NCBI GenBank assembly: GCA_903813345.2
Contig: CAIIXF020000009.1
Span: 2,480,001 to 2,544,000, forward strand
Direction of reading: 5' to 3'
Length of the DNA stretch: 64,000 bases
Source: Owenia fusiformis
Taxonomy: Eukaryota > Annelida > Polychaeta > Sabellida > Oweniidae
Shown: in pieces, positions 1 through 11,773 of the stretch
Layout of the letters: every line of letters starts with the position of its first letter
Numbering within the stretch: the first letter of the stretch is position 1
The notes under the pieces: model-generated
Told to the model about the DNA's origin: nothing
Database searches by the model: none
What the model saw: the letters and a program-made list of their open reading frames with translations, nothing else
Made by a program: the position numbers and the translations under genes

Positions 1-1125
1 TATTAGTTAAATATGATGCGATACATTTTAAGAAATTTACTGAGATTCCATAAGATTTAAGTTTATGAATAAGCAAGTTATGCGGAACCTTGTCGAACGC
101 AGCTGAAATGTCAAGGAAATTTGCTCTAGTGTCGAAGTTGCTAAAATTGGTCCATAAAATATTTTGAATAGCTAAAAGTTGAATTTCATTACTGTGCCCT
201 TTAAGAAAAGTATGTTTTTCTAGAATCTTATTGAATAGAATACAAAGTGGGACAACAATTGAATCAGGGCGCATTTTGGATCATTTTAATTGTGATTCCG
301 TCTGGTCCACTTGCTTTGGGTGGATCAAGTTTTTTTTATTATTAGTAGGATCTCATGTAATTCAAATTCAACAGATTCAAGTTTAAGATCACATCTGGAG
401 GGGAAATGGGGAGGCTGTTCATCTTTAGGTGAAACGGAATGATACATGTTAACAAAGTACTTTAGTTTTCAATTAACGATAAAGTGTTCTTTTTTGCTGC
501 AAAACATGGACTATTTCATCAGAGTACCAGGCTTTATCATTAGCTTTAATTCGTTTTAATTTATTAGGAATATGCCGTTTAAAGATTGAAAGAATTTTAT
601 CTGTGACTTTTTTTGTCATGGAATGGATGTCATGATTTTCATTAAAAAAGTTTATCCAATCAGAATGTGATATATCAAAGTTGAGGGCTTCTTTATTCGC
701 AAGATTATATTTCCATATTAATTTGTATTCTGGATCCCCTTTATGAATATGAATGTCAAGCTGAGATATGATGGTACTGTGTTCCGATAACCCAATTGGT
801 TCAGTGACAATTGCATGATTAATCAGACCAGGGATATTTGTTACTGTTAGATCAATGCATGTTGCTGAATTACTGGTTGTTTTTGTTGGTTCTTTAATTA
901 ACTGGTCAAATCCATTTTGAAAAAATATATCATTGAGTAATCTTCCATTTATGTCCTCTCATCTCCACCAATATACCGAGATTTACATTTGAAATTGAAA
1001 TCACCATTTATTATAACACCGTCAAAATTACCGTTATTTGCCTGTTGTAAGTTAAGATCAAAATTATCACGCCCTGTGGTTATCTGAGATGGTGACCTAT
1101 AGAATATATACTCCATAAATAAATT
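1..1125 (-). mobile_element. Jockey/CR1-like LINE fragment (endonuclease + start of reverse transcriptase)
   Basis: Read on the minus strand, the stretch from about 1125 to 960 encodes the end of an APE-type endonuclease, with YRSPSQ followed by VIINGDFNF. From 960 to about 500 it encodes the usual spacer between endonuclease and reverse transcriptase, open for more than 140 codons. DPPKASGPDGI (about 330-290) and FLDISAAFDKVPH (about 120-75) are the first conserved reverse transcriptase blocks, including the catalytic Asp of block A. The element continues off the left edge, so the YADD block is not visible. At least one stop (near 505) and frame changes show it is dead. The 5' end is truncated or unrecognisable beyond 1125. 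The assignment to a Jockey/CR1-like clade rests on motif style only. Confidence 0.85.
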
Positions 1126-1811
1126 TTCTGTGCTTTATTTTTAATTCTGCCTAGATACAGTCCAGCCCATCTATGCATAGCTCGTACATCTTCATGTGAA
1201 TAAATCATAAAGAACCCCGAAATAAGAAACTACTTATTGTGAATTACTACTTGGATATAATAATGTCAGTCAATAATGACGCTAGCTTTGTTGTAAAATA
1301 TCTACTAGTAGGTAGCATTCTGGCTGTCAATCCTCCTTGATGGCGATTTTAGTCACACATGCGCTAACAACCGAACCAGAAAAATAAACCATTCGCAGAT
1401 TGCCTCTACTATGGAAAATTGAAAGAAATATTACATTTATTTCTATCGGATACCGTGCCTTTGTTTCTTGATTGACAAAACAAAGCAGGGAGATAGTTAC
1501 ACGTCTGTTTTTGTTTAACAATATATGGAAGGTAAATGACAGTCTCATTCTTTTTTTCACGATCAAAGTTGTCAGAATTAACACGTTTCTGATCGGAAGG
1601 AAGTTTTTTTGTCAAATCTTGGTGACGAAGCAATTAAACTTGTTTATGCCTCACACCACTGACTCCGGTTACCATGGTATCCATAGCTTAATCATTTTAC
1701 AGAAAACGCCATCCAAGTTAAGCCTTAGCCATAACACAGCGTCTACACATCGTCCTCAACCTGTGTACCCTAAGGTATTTTTTCCTAGATCGCGCGCGCC
1801 TTTAATAGTGA
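1126..1811. other. No recognisable gene
   Basis: AT-rich sequence with short chance reading frames on both strands. None resembles a known domain or has a convincing splice structure. Confidence 0.5.
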
Positions 1812-1868
1812 ATGGTGAGTAAGAACGAGCGTTCGATTTGCTAAACGTCATGCGTTACCCTTTAATAG
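1812..1868 (+). repeat. Short coding-like duplicated fragment, copy 1
   Basis: This segment matches 24374-24436. In the matching frame both copies read NGE, a few residues, then RAFDLLN.MR.PL. Some differences between them are synonymous and the frame is kept. This copy has an in-frame stop just before the conserved block. The residue pattern loosely recalls the first helix of BTB-kelch proteins, but that is a guess from a short string. Confidence 0.4.
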
Positions 1869-1884
1869 ATAGGGATATATAAGG

Positions 1885-2022
1885 GTTATGTACTGGGAGG
1901 TTTTGGATACAGGGTTTATCCCAAGGGAAGTATGTGTATCTCACGAGGGACCGCAGGGACCGAGGGAGATACACATATGTCCCGCGGGATAAACACTGTA
2001 TCCAAAACCGACCGTACATAAC
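1885..2022. repeat. Nested hairpin (138 bp)
   Basis: The arms 1885-1922 and 1986-2022 are nearly perfect inverted copies. Inside them a second pair, 1930-1942 and 1966-1980, forms a further stem around a GC-rich centre. Nothing coding is seen. It looks like a foldback or MITE remnant and abuts a second hairpin at 2033-2353. Confidence 0.8.
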
Positions 2023-2032
2023 TGGTGTATCT

Positions 2033-2353
2033 CATACTTGAGTGGGTTTGGGGTAGATATAACCTTTACCACCTTTTTCAAATGACAAGATAGGCCTATA
2101 CTGTAAAAGCACAATTTATATTTAACAATTTCCTAATATTCCTTCAGTTCAATACAATAGAATTGTAACATTTAAACTTTTTTGAAAATTTTTAAACTCT
2201 TTTAAACTTTTGAAAAAATTCCCGGAAGCGGGATGGATATATTATATCTGCCCGCATTTGGCCTAGAGCGGGACATATACAATATATCCTGCCCGCTCCT
2301 CAGATATGATATATATTCCCGGGTGATATCTACCCCAAACCCACTCAAGTATG
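2033..2353. repeat. Inverted repeat with perfect 28-bp arms
   Basis: The arms 2033-2060 and 2326-2353 are exact inverted copies. The interior holds further dyads around 2221-2320, alternating GC-rich blocks (cccgg, gcggg) with runs of alternating T and A. It was probably once one foldback element together with the hairpin at 1885-2022. Confidence 0.8.
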
Positions 2354-3639
2354 AAATACTAATAAATACGGCATGTAATCATCATTTGTCATTGATATAT
2401 TGCAAATAACTAGCCCCTATGGTAGTTTATTCATTTATTTCTTATGTTACGGATATAAGTTTTTAACTTTCAATAAAACTTTACACTAAGCACAAGTAAT
2501 CTTCGATCAGTCTAAACCTGACAAGACAACAAATAGCCAATTAAGGCTGACAAAGTTTCAAGATTCGATCCCCGTCTCATCACTTTAGATAAATTGACAA
2601 TCAAGAATTGATTGACAAAGTCATTTGTATTACTACAGTCACTGCTTTATTATAAAACGATACTTCAAAGTGATGTGTATGGAAGCAATCCAGAAAGAGT
2701 GGCTTGTCCGAGAAATGTGGGTTTCGAAATGGCTCGCTCTCCAGATACGTCTGGTATCTCATCCAGATATATCAAGAAGATCTATAATCAATAAAAAGGT
2801 ATTCCATCAAGAAGATCTATCGTTAATCAAAAAGCGGATTGCATTTTATTATTCTCTGTATATCACAGATAGGGATCAAACAGTTATCGATACATTTCAC
2901 CGCACGATCCAGTACAAAATCCAGATATTTATTTTCTACAAAAAGCTTCAAGGAGGATTGGCTTCCTGGATCGAAACTCGATATTTTCGAGCAATGAAAA
3001 CGTCGAAATGTCGTTGTTTTCTGAAATTATAACCGACTGTGAATTCAAAATAAACAGTCCACAAGATTTGAACTAACATCTCAATCACTTCTTGTGAGTT
3101 TTAGAATTTTTCGTTTGCAAATAAGACCAATATTCATGATTCAAATGTTGAAGTGAACAAAATGGCGGCTGTTTGAATTCAAATTTTGTAATCACGACAT
3201 GTCCATATATGGCAACAATATCGATGTTGCACCCTAGGAGCCATGCAATCGTCCTTGATATAGCTTATTCGATTGTAATATTCAAGCTTATCTCAAAATA
3301 TTTCTTTTGCTTCGTTTTTGAATCCCACGCGACGGTGGTGCATTGCGTAATAGGTAAAAATCATCCAAGCTCACTAACTCTCGCATAATTCTTTTGAAAG
3401 ACATCGCGGTTTATTGCAATCAAACTCCTATGGTGCACTAGCAACAAGCCAGCGCGGTTGACATACGCTGTTATCCGACAAGTTTGAGACATCGTTGTTA
3501 GCGGTGGGAGTGCGCTCAACTTTTTTGTTGATTACGTGTGAGCATGTAATTTGCAACGCATGGGCTCATCGTGACCTAGGGGGAATACTTTTATACGTTA
3601 TGCACTTGCTCGCTGGTAGTTAAAAATACGCGCATGCCC
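2354..3639. other. No supported gene
   Basis: The longest reading frame (2625-3032, plus, 135 codons) has no recognised domain and irregular composition. I treat it as non-coding. Confidence 0.5.
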
Positions 3640-3892
3640 CTTTAAGCCCCCCTCACATATGAACGAATCCACTAAACGCAGTCTTGCGAATAGGAATTGA
3701 GTAAAATCAGTTCCCATTAGTATGTGTACGTTGTACATCGTTGGGGTGTTCGTATGTGTAAGTTTCCTCTCGGAAAGCTTCGGAAGCATGCGCAAAGATG
3801 TGCTCCAGTAAGCATGTTTACGTTCCCAATCGCTAGAAATGACATCGCAAGACTGCGTTTGGTTGATTCGTTCATATGTGAGGGGGCCTTTA
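3640..3892. mobile_element. Foldback MITE with ~50-bp terminal inverted repeats
   Basis: Left arm 3640-3689 and right arm 3845-3892 are inverted copies with few mismatches. Both contain the block CACATATGAACGAATC on one strand. The 155-bp centre has no coding capacity. It lies 30 bp from another palindromic MITE at 3922-4063. Confidence 0.8.
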
Positions 3893-3921
3893 CAAAAACA
3901 GAAAACGCCCAGAAAACAGTG

Positions 3922-4063
3922 ATGCCCTGGTCACATTTGCTCCGATTTTCGCTACGGCGCCCGGCCGATTGAGTATTTTGTTCAAAATTGAATACAATAT
4001 TGAAAAAAACATTCAATCAACCGTGCGCCTGCCGATGGATCGGAGCAAATGTGATCCAGGCAT
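3922..4063. mobile_element. Palindromic MITE, copy 1 of 3
   Basis: A 142-bp near-complete palindrome. Each arm starts ATGCCYTGGTCACATTTGC, passes through a GC-rich CGGCGCCCGGCCGATTGAG block and meets an AT-rich loop of TTGAATACAATATTGAA type. Related copies lie at 20940-21081 and 24231-24372. It has no coding capacity and would form a long hairpin in single-stranded DNA or RNA. Confidence 0.9.
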
Positions 4064-5089
4064 AAGGTACGGCAACCTCAAAGGTACACCTAGAGCAAGG
4101 CAACAACAAGAAGCCATCATACTCGGAAGAACTTTATTTCTGGGATACTTTTATTCACTTTCCAGACAAATTGCAATCATGGACAATTTTATTGCTCCTA
4201 CATAAATATTGCATCATTTTATTAGTATAAATGCACTCTAATTGCAGCAGGTACTCTACTCTCGTTGATGTTGTTATAAAATGGATATTGTATCTCCTCT
4301 AACTGGCCGTTATTGGCTAGAATGGATATGTCGGCGTGGGTTATTGTGTTCAAGAATTGAGAGACAACGAAGTAGATTCTCGAGATTTTTGCACCCCTCT
4401 GCTTGTTCCCGATAAACTATATTATTGCTGTACCCCACACGTTTAGTTTGTCCTTGAATCGAATTAAAACGATCCTGTTTTTCTTACACCCCAATACTCA
4501 TTCTAAGAAAGAACCAATGCCATAAGACGATAAATGTCTACGTTCACGTACACGTCCATTAAAAAACATGCAGGTTAACTTCCCTATTGTATGCCGTTGG
4601 CATCAGATGACCCCGTATTAACAATTCAGAGATCTGAACATTGGAAAGTCCGAAATGTTTATTTTCACGTGATTCATTTTGTAAACACGTGTCCTAGGAT
4701 GTCATTACTAATTACTTTCACCGCCTCGTACATAATTAGAACATACTTCAATGTTCCGATATTTGCAGCTTAATTTAAACTTGGTTTTCCCAAAAGAATT
4801 GTTCGATAATGGCTAAATAAATGGCATAGATCCTTAAATGTCCGCTCGCGTGTCATAAAATATTCAACTTCTAAAGCCATTATCCCAACGAACAAAACTC
4901 GATATTGAAGCCATCAGTCGGCATGTCAGACATCCAGTCAGCCCATCTGTCCAACAATTCCATTAGGAGCATGTTTAGTGTAGTAGAGTCCATTTCACTG
5001 CTTCATTTCGTCAGTAGAACGGCAAAAATAAGAAATTGGGAGACCATTGTGCAATAATATATGGAAAAGTATATTCATAATGTACATGA
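4064..5089. other. No recognisable gene or repeat
   Basis: No domain, splice structure, TIR or tandem repeat is visible here. Confidence 0.5.
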
Positions 5090-5149
5090 ATGACATTTGT
5101 ATATCTTGGATTGCTTCTAGTTTGGCTTATAAAGTGTGTGGCCTCTTAT

Positions 5150-5979
5150 ATTTGGATGTTTCTCTGCCATATTATTTTCAATAAGATTAACATGGCTGAA
5201 ATTCTTCAAATTACAAGACGGCACAGGCTTATTGCACAAAAAACTAAAAAATCTGAAGGAAAAAAGTCAAAGTTTTTCTATAATATATTAAGAAATAAAC
5301 AGTTCGAGAGATCAAATTTAGAAAATGTTTGGAGTACAATGTTCAGTTTTGAAAATACAAATAATTATTTCAAAATCATATACACGCAAAAAATGCCATG
5401 TAAAAAAATTTCTGATTTTAATTTTAAATTCTTCATAATTGTTTATACTGTGGATACATGATTAGTAACTGGAACAGAAATATAAGTTCAACCTGCATTT
5501 TTTGTAATGAAAATCACACAGCGAAACATCTTATTTTTTGATTGCCAGAAGGTTAGAAATATTTGGGAAGATGTTGGAGATATTTTGAATTTTAATGTTC
5601 AGTGGAAACACATTGTTGTTGGTTTTAACACAATAGACAGAAAAACTAGAAACAGAAATATTATTTTAACTATTGTCGCAAATTCAATATATAAAATATG
5701 GACAAACCTTGATGAAAAGCCAGATGTCTTGAGACAAATTAATTTTGGACAGCAAGTTTTATCAGATCTTACAACAGTGTATTTCTACTAAATAAATTTA
5801 ATATGGATTTTGATATGTTAAAAAGAATTTGTAATATTTTATAAGTAGTAAGTTTTTTGTAATATTTTATAAGAAGTAAGTTAAGTGTTTTTCTGTACTT
5901 GTATTGTATATAATATTTTTAATGTATTATATGTTCATATGTTATATTTTTTGGAATAAAAATTTTAATAAAAAAAAAA
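5150..5979 (+). mobile_element. 3' end of an L1/Tx1-type LINE with poly(A) tail
   Basis: This is a 5'-truncated LINE. Coding traces at 5192-5460 and 5461-5791 resemble the region after the reverse transcriptase core. They end in the zinc-binding tail of L1-type proteins: CIFC near 5490, a His, then DCQKVRNIW near 5530. A one-base frameshift between CIFC and DC, and a stop near 5459, show decay. An AATAAA at 5955 and an A-rich tail ending near 5979 mark the 3' end. No target-site duplication could be identified. Confidence 0.75.
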
Positions 5980-6124
5980 TCCAAAGAAATACCATTTTCC
6001 TAACACATGGACCACTTACCGTTGATAAGAGTCAGTGCCCATTGTGTGGTCTTAGTTAGATAAACAATTCGTCGCGGGACTTAAGAAAAATAAGGGCCTC
6101 GGGGCTTCGCCCATTGGGCATTAT

Positions 6125-7412
6125 TATTTAAAATGAACTTCAAGGCCTCTAAAAGCAAAGACATAATTTCCTCAAACCCAAGGAAATGTGAACATAACGT
6201 TCCTGACCTCAAAATTGGTAATGATGTTCTACCTCGAGTTGATCATCATAAACATTTAGGCCTCATACTAGACAAACACCTAACTTTTGACCGACACATC
6301 ACAAATAATAAATCACCAAAGGGATTGATAAACTATTAAACCCACTTAAATCTCTAAGCAACAAATTAAATGGAAAACACCTGGAATAAATCTTCAAATC
6401 TTTCATACTTCCAATTTTCGACTATTGCGATATTCTTTATGGTTGTGCAAATATAAGTAAATTAAAATCCATTGATCAATTATACTACAAAGCAGCCTGC
6501 ATTTGCTCAGGTGTACTACATGGAACATCTTCAACAAAAGTCCTTAACTGCTTAAATTGGCCAAAGCTATCTGATAGAAGACAAATAATGCATAGACTTT
6601 TCCTAATGTACCGAGCTTACAAAAATAAACTTCCATCCTACGTTTTAGCATTTTTAATCAATATCGTAGAAATCTTCCATCAATAACACGAAGAAGTCGT
6701 GACTACCAAATTCCAATCAAAACCTCAACATTTTCAAATAGATCATGCGTATTTAAATCCATCATTGACTGGGAGGCTCTCCCACCCGACATTAAAGGAT
6801 CACCAAATCTAAATATTTTTAAATCGAATGTAAAGAAAAAATTAATGACTACTTATATCATTAATTCCTCTGAGATCTCCTTGACAAGGAGCCAAGAAAT
6901 TTCTCTGAACAAGGTGCGCTGTGATCTGATCTTCCAGTCCCATTTTTACGCCCACAATTTTACTAATGTACCATCCCCTACATGCAAATGTGGGTATATC
7001 AATGAAACATCCATTCATGTCATGTTCTCTTGTAACCTTAGATCACAATATCTTAAAGATTTAGAGGATGTACTTACTCTTCTAAATTTTAATTACCCAG
7101 CATTTAAAAACCAGCAAGACAAATTATCATTGTTTTTGTATGGAGACAGAAGTCTGCCAAAAGAAGTTAATATTGAAATGTTAAGGCTCACCTTAGCTTT
7201 TATTCAAAGGTGTGCAAGCGTGTAAGTGTTTCTTCCACCACCAACTGTATAATTTTGTACACAATAATTATTTTGTTTATTGCAAATCCATTGTCATACT
7301 TTCTTTTTTAAATCTTGTTATTATTTAATTGTGGCTTATACTGCTTCATTGCAAAGCCGCAACATGTGTATGTAATAATTCTATTTTACTATGAAATAAA
7401 TCACATATATAT
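6125..7412 (+). mobile_element. 3' half of a CR1/Jockey-like LINE
   Basis: The coding trace starts inside the thumb region of a reverse transcriptase (KHLGLILDKHLTFDRHI near 6250-6300). It continues with ILPIFDYCDILYG near 6410 and LNWPKLSDRRQIMHRLF near 6550, which is the standard C-terminal region of Jockey/CR1-type elements. An open stretch of 126 codons at 6845-7225 ends in a CKCG...H..FSC zinc-binding pattern. Stops near 6340 and 6390 and a frame change near 6660 disable it. The 3' end has AATAAA at about 7394 and a short TA-rich tail. It may belong to the same family as the fragment at 1-1125. Confidence 0.8.
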
Positions 7413-7799
7413 ATACTTAAAAAAATGGGCCATTATTTTTTCTTATCTCCAAGACGAATTATTTATCAATTACTTAATATAAAAACACTAATACGGAATG
7501 ATATAAACACAACCGTGTTAACTAGTTCTACCTCTTCCCGATACGAGGTTAATTTGTCTTCAATACGAGGAGACATGCCTCTGATTTACATAGCAGGTCG
7601 TCAATATATTGCGGATATATGCCCCTTGTCAGAACAAAAAGCTTGTCAACAAATTACCTTCATTGACTTTACAAAAAACTGTTCTGTCAGTAATTTATAA
7701 GCTTTGTCGGCGACCTAATCGTTATACACTTCGACACCACTGACAGCATTTTGGACTGTTTAACAATTAACAGAAACGAATGCTAATCATATGTAAATA

Positions 7800-8113
7800 C
7801 AGGGTGATCCAGAGATAACGTCATTTTTGCCACCTTTTGATATTTAACTACATAGTATTACATATACAATTTTAGATGCTCAACTTAGTAAAATCAGACG
7901 GTGAAGATATCATTTCTACAAATTCTAAAACAAGTTTTGTTTAAATTGGATGAAAATTGTTCAAAAAAGAGCAATTTTAGTGAAAAACTTTGTGACGGAT
8001 TTTCAGAGGTAATTTCTGAGGTGACGAGATATCTGGTCACTCCAGGTAGTCAAGAGGTTAAACAAATATCAATATTCGTGAAACTTGGTACAAATGTTCT
8101 CAAATCTGTTTGA
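7800..8113 (+). mobile_element. Possible mariner-like remnant with one CAGGGTG end
   Basis: The start TA-CAGGGTGATCCAGAGATAAC is close to the terminal repeat of the mariner remnant at 17357. The right end was not found. The sequence at about 7998-8100 resembles 52935-53040, so more than one repeat may be present. Confidence 0.4.
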
Positions 8114-8114
8114 T

Positions 8115-9604
8115 TGGTTGACTAATACAATGAAATACGGGACAAAGCATTTGTTTTGGGAGGAAATTGAATCGATAACATATTTTATTAAATCACCAGA
8201 ACCTTCATTTGAGTTTACCATTTAAGTGATGTGATATGGTGGCAGTCAAAATTCATCCAATGTACTGTATTCAGAAAAGAAAATAATCAACTGAAATAAA
8301 GTGTTTGGCACAATAAATGATAGAAGATTGACGTATATTGAACTATTACAGATATTCATTTTTCTTTTGTAAAATGTAATTTGCCCCGGCTATGATGAAC
8401 GACTAAGATCACATCAACTCATTCAGACAATTTGAAAATTAGTTCCAGGCATGATTTCGGATAATCAATTTCAAATATTTAGCAAGACTCATATATTCCA
8501 TTTTCTAGCGACATAACTCGTATTTGAATTAAAATACAAATAATTTTAGTTATTCGTAGGGGAAATGTATCCACCAAGAAGATTAAAAACAGACAACGGT
8601 TGTCACGATGTTCCTCGAATTTAGTATAGCTTAAATCCTATAAGTGAAATCATTGCAAACTGAACAGCCCTCATCAAACTGTTTTCCATGTTTATTCAAT
8701 GTTTCCATATGTAAATTATCATGAATCCCGATTGATCAATAAGCAGTACCTTCAAACATGGGTAACTTGTCCAATCATAAACTATTTTCCATATATATCT
8801 GTCTCATTCCAAAAAATCGTATGTACACTATGACATTATGAATATGAATATATCAACTATAACATCTTAAAATAGACGGGATCCAGTGTGTAACCCTGAT
8901 CCCTGTTTAATTTTTTAATGTCTTAGTGTCGTTTCTAGGTGGTATGTTGTGTAATACCTTAGTAACGTTTTTAATTGTATATTACATCATTGAAGCTTTT
9001 TATGGTAACGGTTGCTATATTCTTCTCAATAATTGTTTAATTGTAACATCAATGTTTTATATAGTAACGGTTGCTATCTGTCTCATTGTTATGTAATAAT
9101 TAATTATTTCAGTTTGATTCAAATATAATTTTTAACTTGAGACCTATTGCTTATTAAAGGAGTACACCTGATGATAGGTTTGAAATGACGTTCATCTGTT
9201 TCTTCAGTTACAGTCGTGACAACTTCATATTTCTCAATTCACTAAGTAATTTGTCTCGCAAAATTAATCATGATGTTTTATCTTCTTTTATTACACGAGT
9301 TGATAAAGTTAGAATATCGTTTTTAAATGGCAAATGGCATACACATCAGTCAGAAAATATATTTCTTAGAACTTTGACCGCCATAATTAAATGGAAAACG
9401 ATCATACCTGAAAAGCTTCGTATTCTCTTTTAGGGTTTTTTTTTTATTTGTGTTACGGACAATTATGTTTTAAAAGCCCCCTTTCACACGGCAATATTTG
9501 TATATATATCATATGTTTTAGTGCTCTTAACGAGAAAACGTTTTGTTACAAAATATACATATTTCATTGTCTGTCTTGTTTCTGTCCGCAGTTAAAAAAG
9601 CATA
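8115..9604. other. No supported gene
   Basis: AT-rich. The motif GTAACGGTTGCTAT occurs twice about 58 bp apart near 9005 and 9065. Otherwise nothing is recognised. Confidence 0.5.
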
Positions 9605-9606
9605 TA

Positions 9607-10100
9607 CACTCCCCTCCAACCGTTTTGCAATCTTAACTCCCTCATTGAATTTGCTAACTTTATTTTATGAAAATTTATACGTTTCTTTAGGTTTAAACAC
9701 GCCATAGGTATTCGAAGTCAAATTTATAAAAAAAACTCCTCCCATTAAAATAACACATGAGGCAAAAATGTTTTTAAAAATGACTTTGAAGCTCTGTAAC
9801 TTTAGTATTTATAAAGTAAACTGAGCACTTAGTGTACACAACGTTAGAACTATTTGGTGAATCTTTTACTGGAGAGATATCCTGAAATTAGATTTGCCCC
9901 GAACCCACCATTTCCCATTGGTTTATATGGGAATGACGACTTTCAAAAAATCGTCAATTTTCGACCTACTTATATTGTAATTGAGGATAAAATTGGGAAA
10001 ATTTGGAGGCATTGGAAAGATGAAAAATGCACACAATTGAATAACCTACTTAAAACTGAAATTATAACGAAGAAAACCTTTCTGGTTGCAGATTTATAAT
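9607..10100 (+). mobile_element. Tc1-like MITE, left part (CACTCCCCTCC family)
   Basis: It starts at TA-CACTCCCCTCC and carries the internal blocks shared by this family: ATTTCCCATTGGT and AAATTTGGAGGCATT-like segments near 9900-10015. Full members have ends of the form CACTCCCCTCCATAAGTTTG with a TA target site, as in Tc1/mariner transposons. The right terminal repeat is missing here. The reading frame at 9854-10099 is a by-product of the repeat, not a gene. Confidence 0.6.
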
Positions 10101-10806
10101 ATGTAAAAATATGTGCTCCGGTTCAAAACGGACCCCCAAAAATAATAAATTAGGAAATGCATGTGAATTGCTCGGAAATTAGGTCAATTAAATTGTTCTA
10201 AAATCATTTTGTCAACTGTTAATATTATTTTCAACATGTAGCCAAGAAAAATACATTTTGAGAGTGTGTCATCCGTTTTTTGATTAGTCTTGCCGATTTC
10301 TAGATATTTTATCAGGAATGTAGATCAGCAAAGCTACCTGTCTGTCTGTCTACACGTAGCTCTCTACCTACCTACACACATATGAATTGACCAAATGGAT
10401 TGTCTATCTTCTGGCCGACTCAACTAAAAAGTCTGAATTCTGTAATCATAGGCATCTTGATTCTCAAGGTATTAGTTGCTCCAACTTATATAACCACTTG
10501 GAATTCGAAGATGAAATTCATCATTGAATCATAGGCTTAACTTTTTTGGTCCGAACTATCGTTAAATTTTCAGTGCTCTTACAGTGTATCCCGCCCAACA
10601 TCACTTTAATTTTTATTCTTATAGAAAGTTATGATGAAATAACTCAAAGTTATTGTCAAATCACGTCTATTGAAAAAACTGGTCGATGAGTGGTTTATTA
10701 AAACATAAAAAAGAAAGAATGACTCAGGTTTTACAATGTTTTAAATTTAGGTTTATTGACAAACAAAATATCATTTGTATACTTTGGTTTCCTTCTTATT
10801 CATATA
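10101..10806. other. No recognisable gene
   Basis: No domain, TIR or tandem repeat recognised. Confidence 0.5.
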
Positions 10807-11771
10807 CAGGGTGGTCCAAAAAGTGAACCCCTGCAACTGGCCATATTTCCCTTATTACTTGCAGGATTTCTTTTTTATTTTCACATGTTGTAGAGGAAGG
10901 TCTAAAATTTATGTTGGTACCATACATTTTCTTAGTCTTGAACAGGAATTATAAGCCCTAACCAAACATTACTGAAAATGGACAAGATGTGATTTTAAAT
11001 ATCCACGATTCTTCAACCCTTTAACACCTTTCCCCTGAGAATCTTTTAAGCTTCGGTCTTAAAGAACTAATATTTTCTGACTTTGTTCAATTTTAAATCC
11101 TGCACGTTATTGCTTAACACTAGCATCGTACATTTGTTAGTTACAAAGTTATTGTGATCCAAAGAGATGTGCTAAGCTTCTACAGACGAAAACATTTTCC
11201 AGTGAAATCATGAACATACCCCTATATGATCTTGAAATGTCAATATCTTCATAAATCATGGACCAATTCTAATGATATATGGCTCAAAACATTGCATATT
11301 GGATTTTCTTTTGATTTTTTAAAGATACTTGATGAAGGGGTTATCAGATTCCTGGTCACAGGAGGCAAATTCCTTCCATAAGAGGCCCCCTCTAACTTTT
11401 GGTGTAGGTAACATACCCCTGAACTGTTGAACAGTTAGTTAAAAATGCTTCAAAATGATCAATGAATAGTGTCCCTTTTGTCATATGGTAAGGTTTTAAA
11501 CGTGTATCTCTAACTGAAAGCTGTTTAAGATCATCCAATGTGATTCAACAATTTCCGTGAATCACATTTGTAAAATTTTGAACAATATCTAATTTCCAGG
11601 CATGTTTGTTAAACGCTTGTAATTTCTTCAAAATTTAAGACTGAGAATAAATTATGGCATCAACCAAAATTTTAGACCTTTCTCTACAACATGTAATAAT
11701 ATGAGCCAATTCATGCATGTATTGAGAAAAATGTAGCCTCTTGCAGGGGTTCACTTTTTTGGACCACCCCA
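10807..11771. mobile_element. Mariner-type non-autonomous element with long TIRs and TA target site
   Basis: Left end CAGGGTGGTCCAAAAAGTG and its inverted copy at 11738-11771 are flanked by TA on both sides (10805-10806, 11772-11773). The inverted similarity extends about 135 bp inward, with a block reading CATGTTGTAGAG followed by GGTCTAAAAT on both arms. No transposase is readable in the ~690-bp centre. The termini and TA duplication fit the IS630-Tc1-mariner superfamily. Confidence 0.85.
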
Positions 11772-11773
11772 TA

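Noticed and set aside
2540-2580. tRNA-like B box (AGATTCGATCCCCG)
   Set aside because: No matching A box at the right distance and no acceptor-stem pairing by eye.
2625-3032. 135-codon plus-strand frame
   Set aside because: No recognised domain, irregular composition and no splice context; length is possible by chance in AT-rich DNA.
9854-10099. 81-codon frame in the Tc1-like MITE
   Set aside because: The same sequence appears in other MITE copies with broken frames, so it is a repeat by-product.
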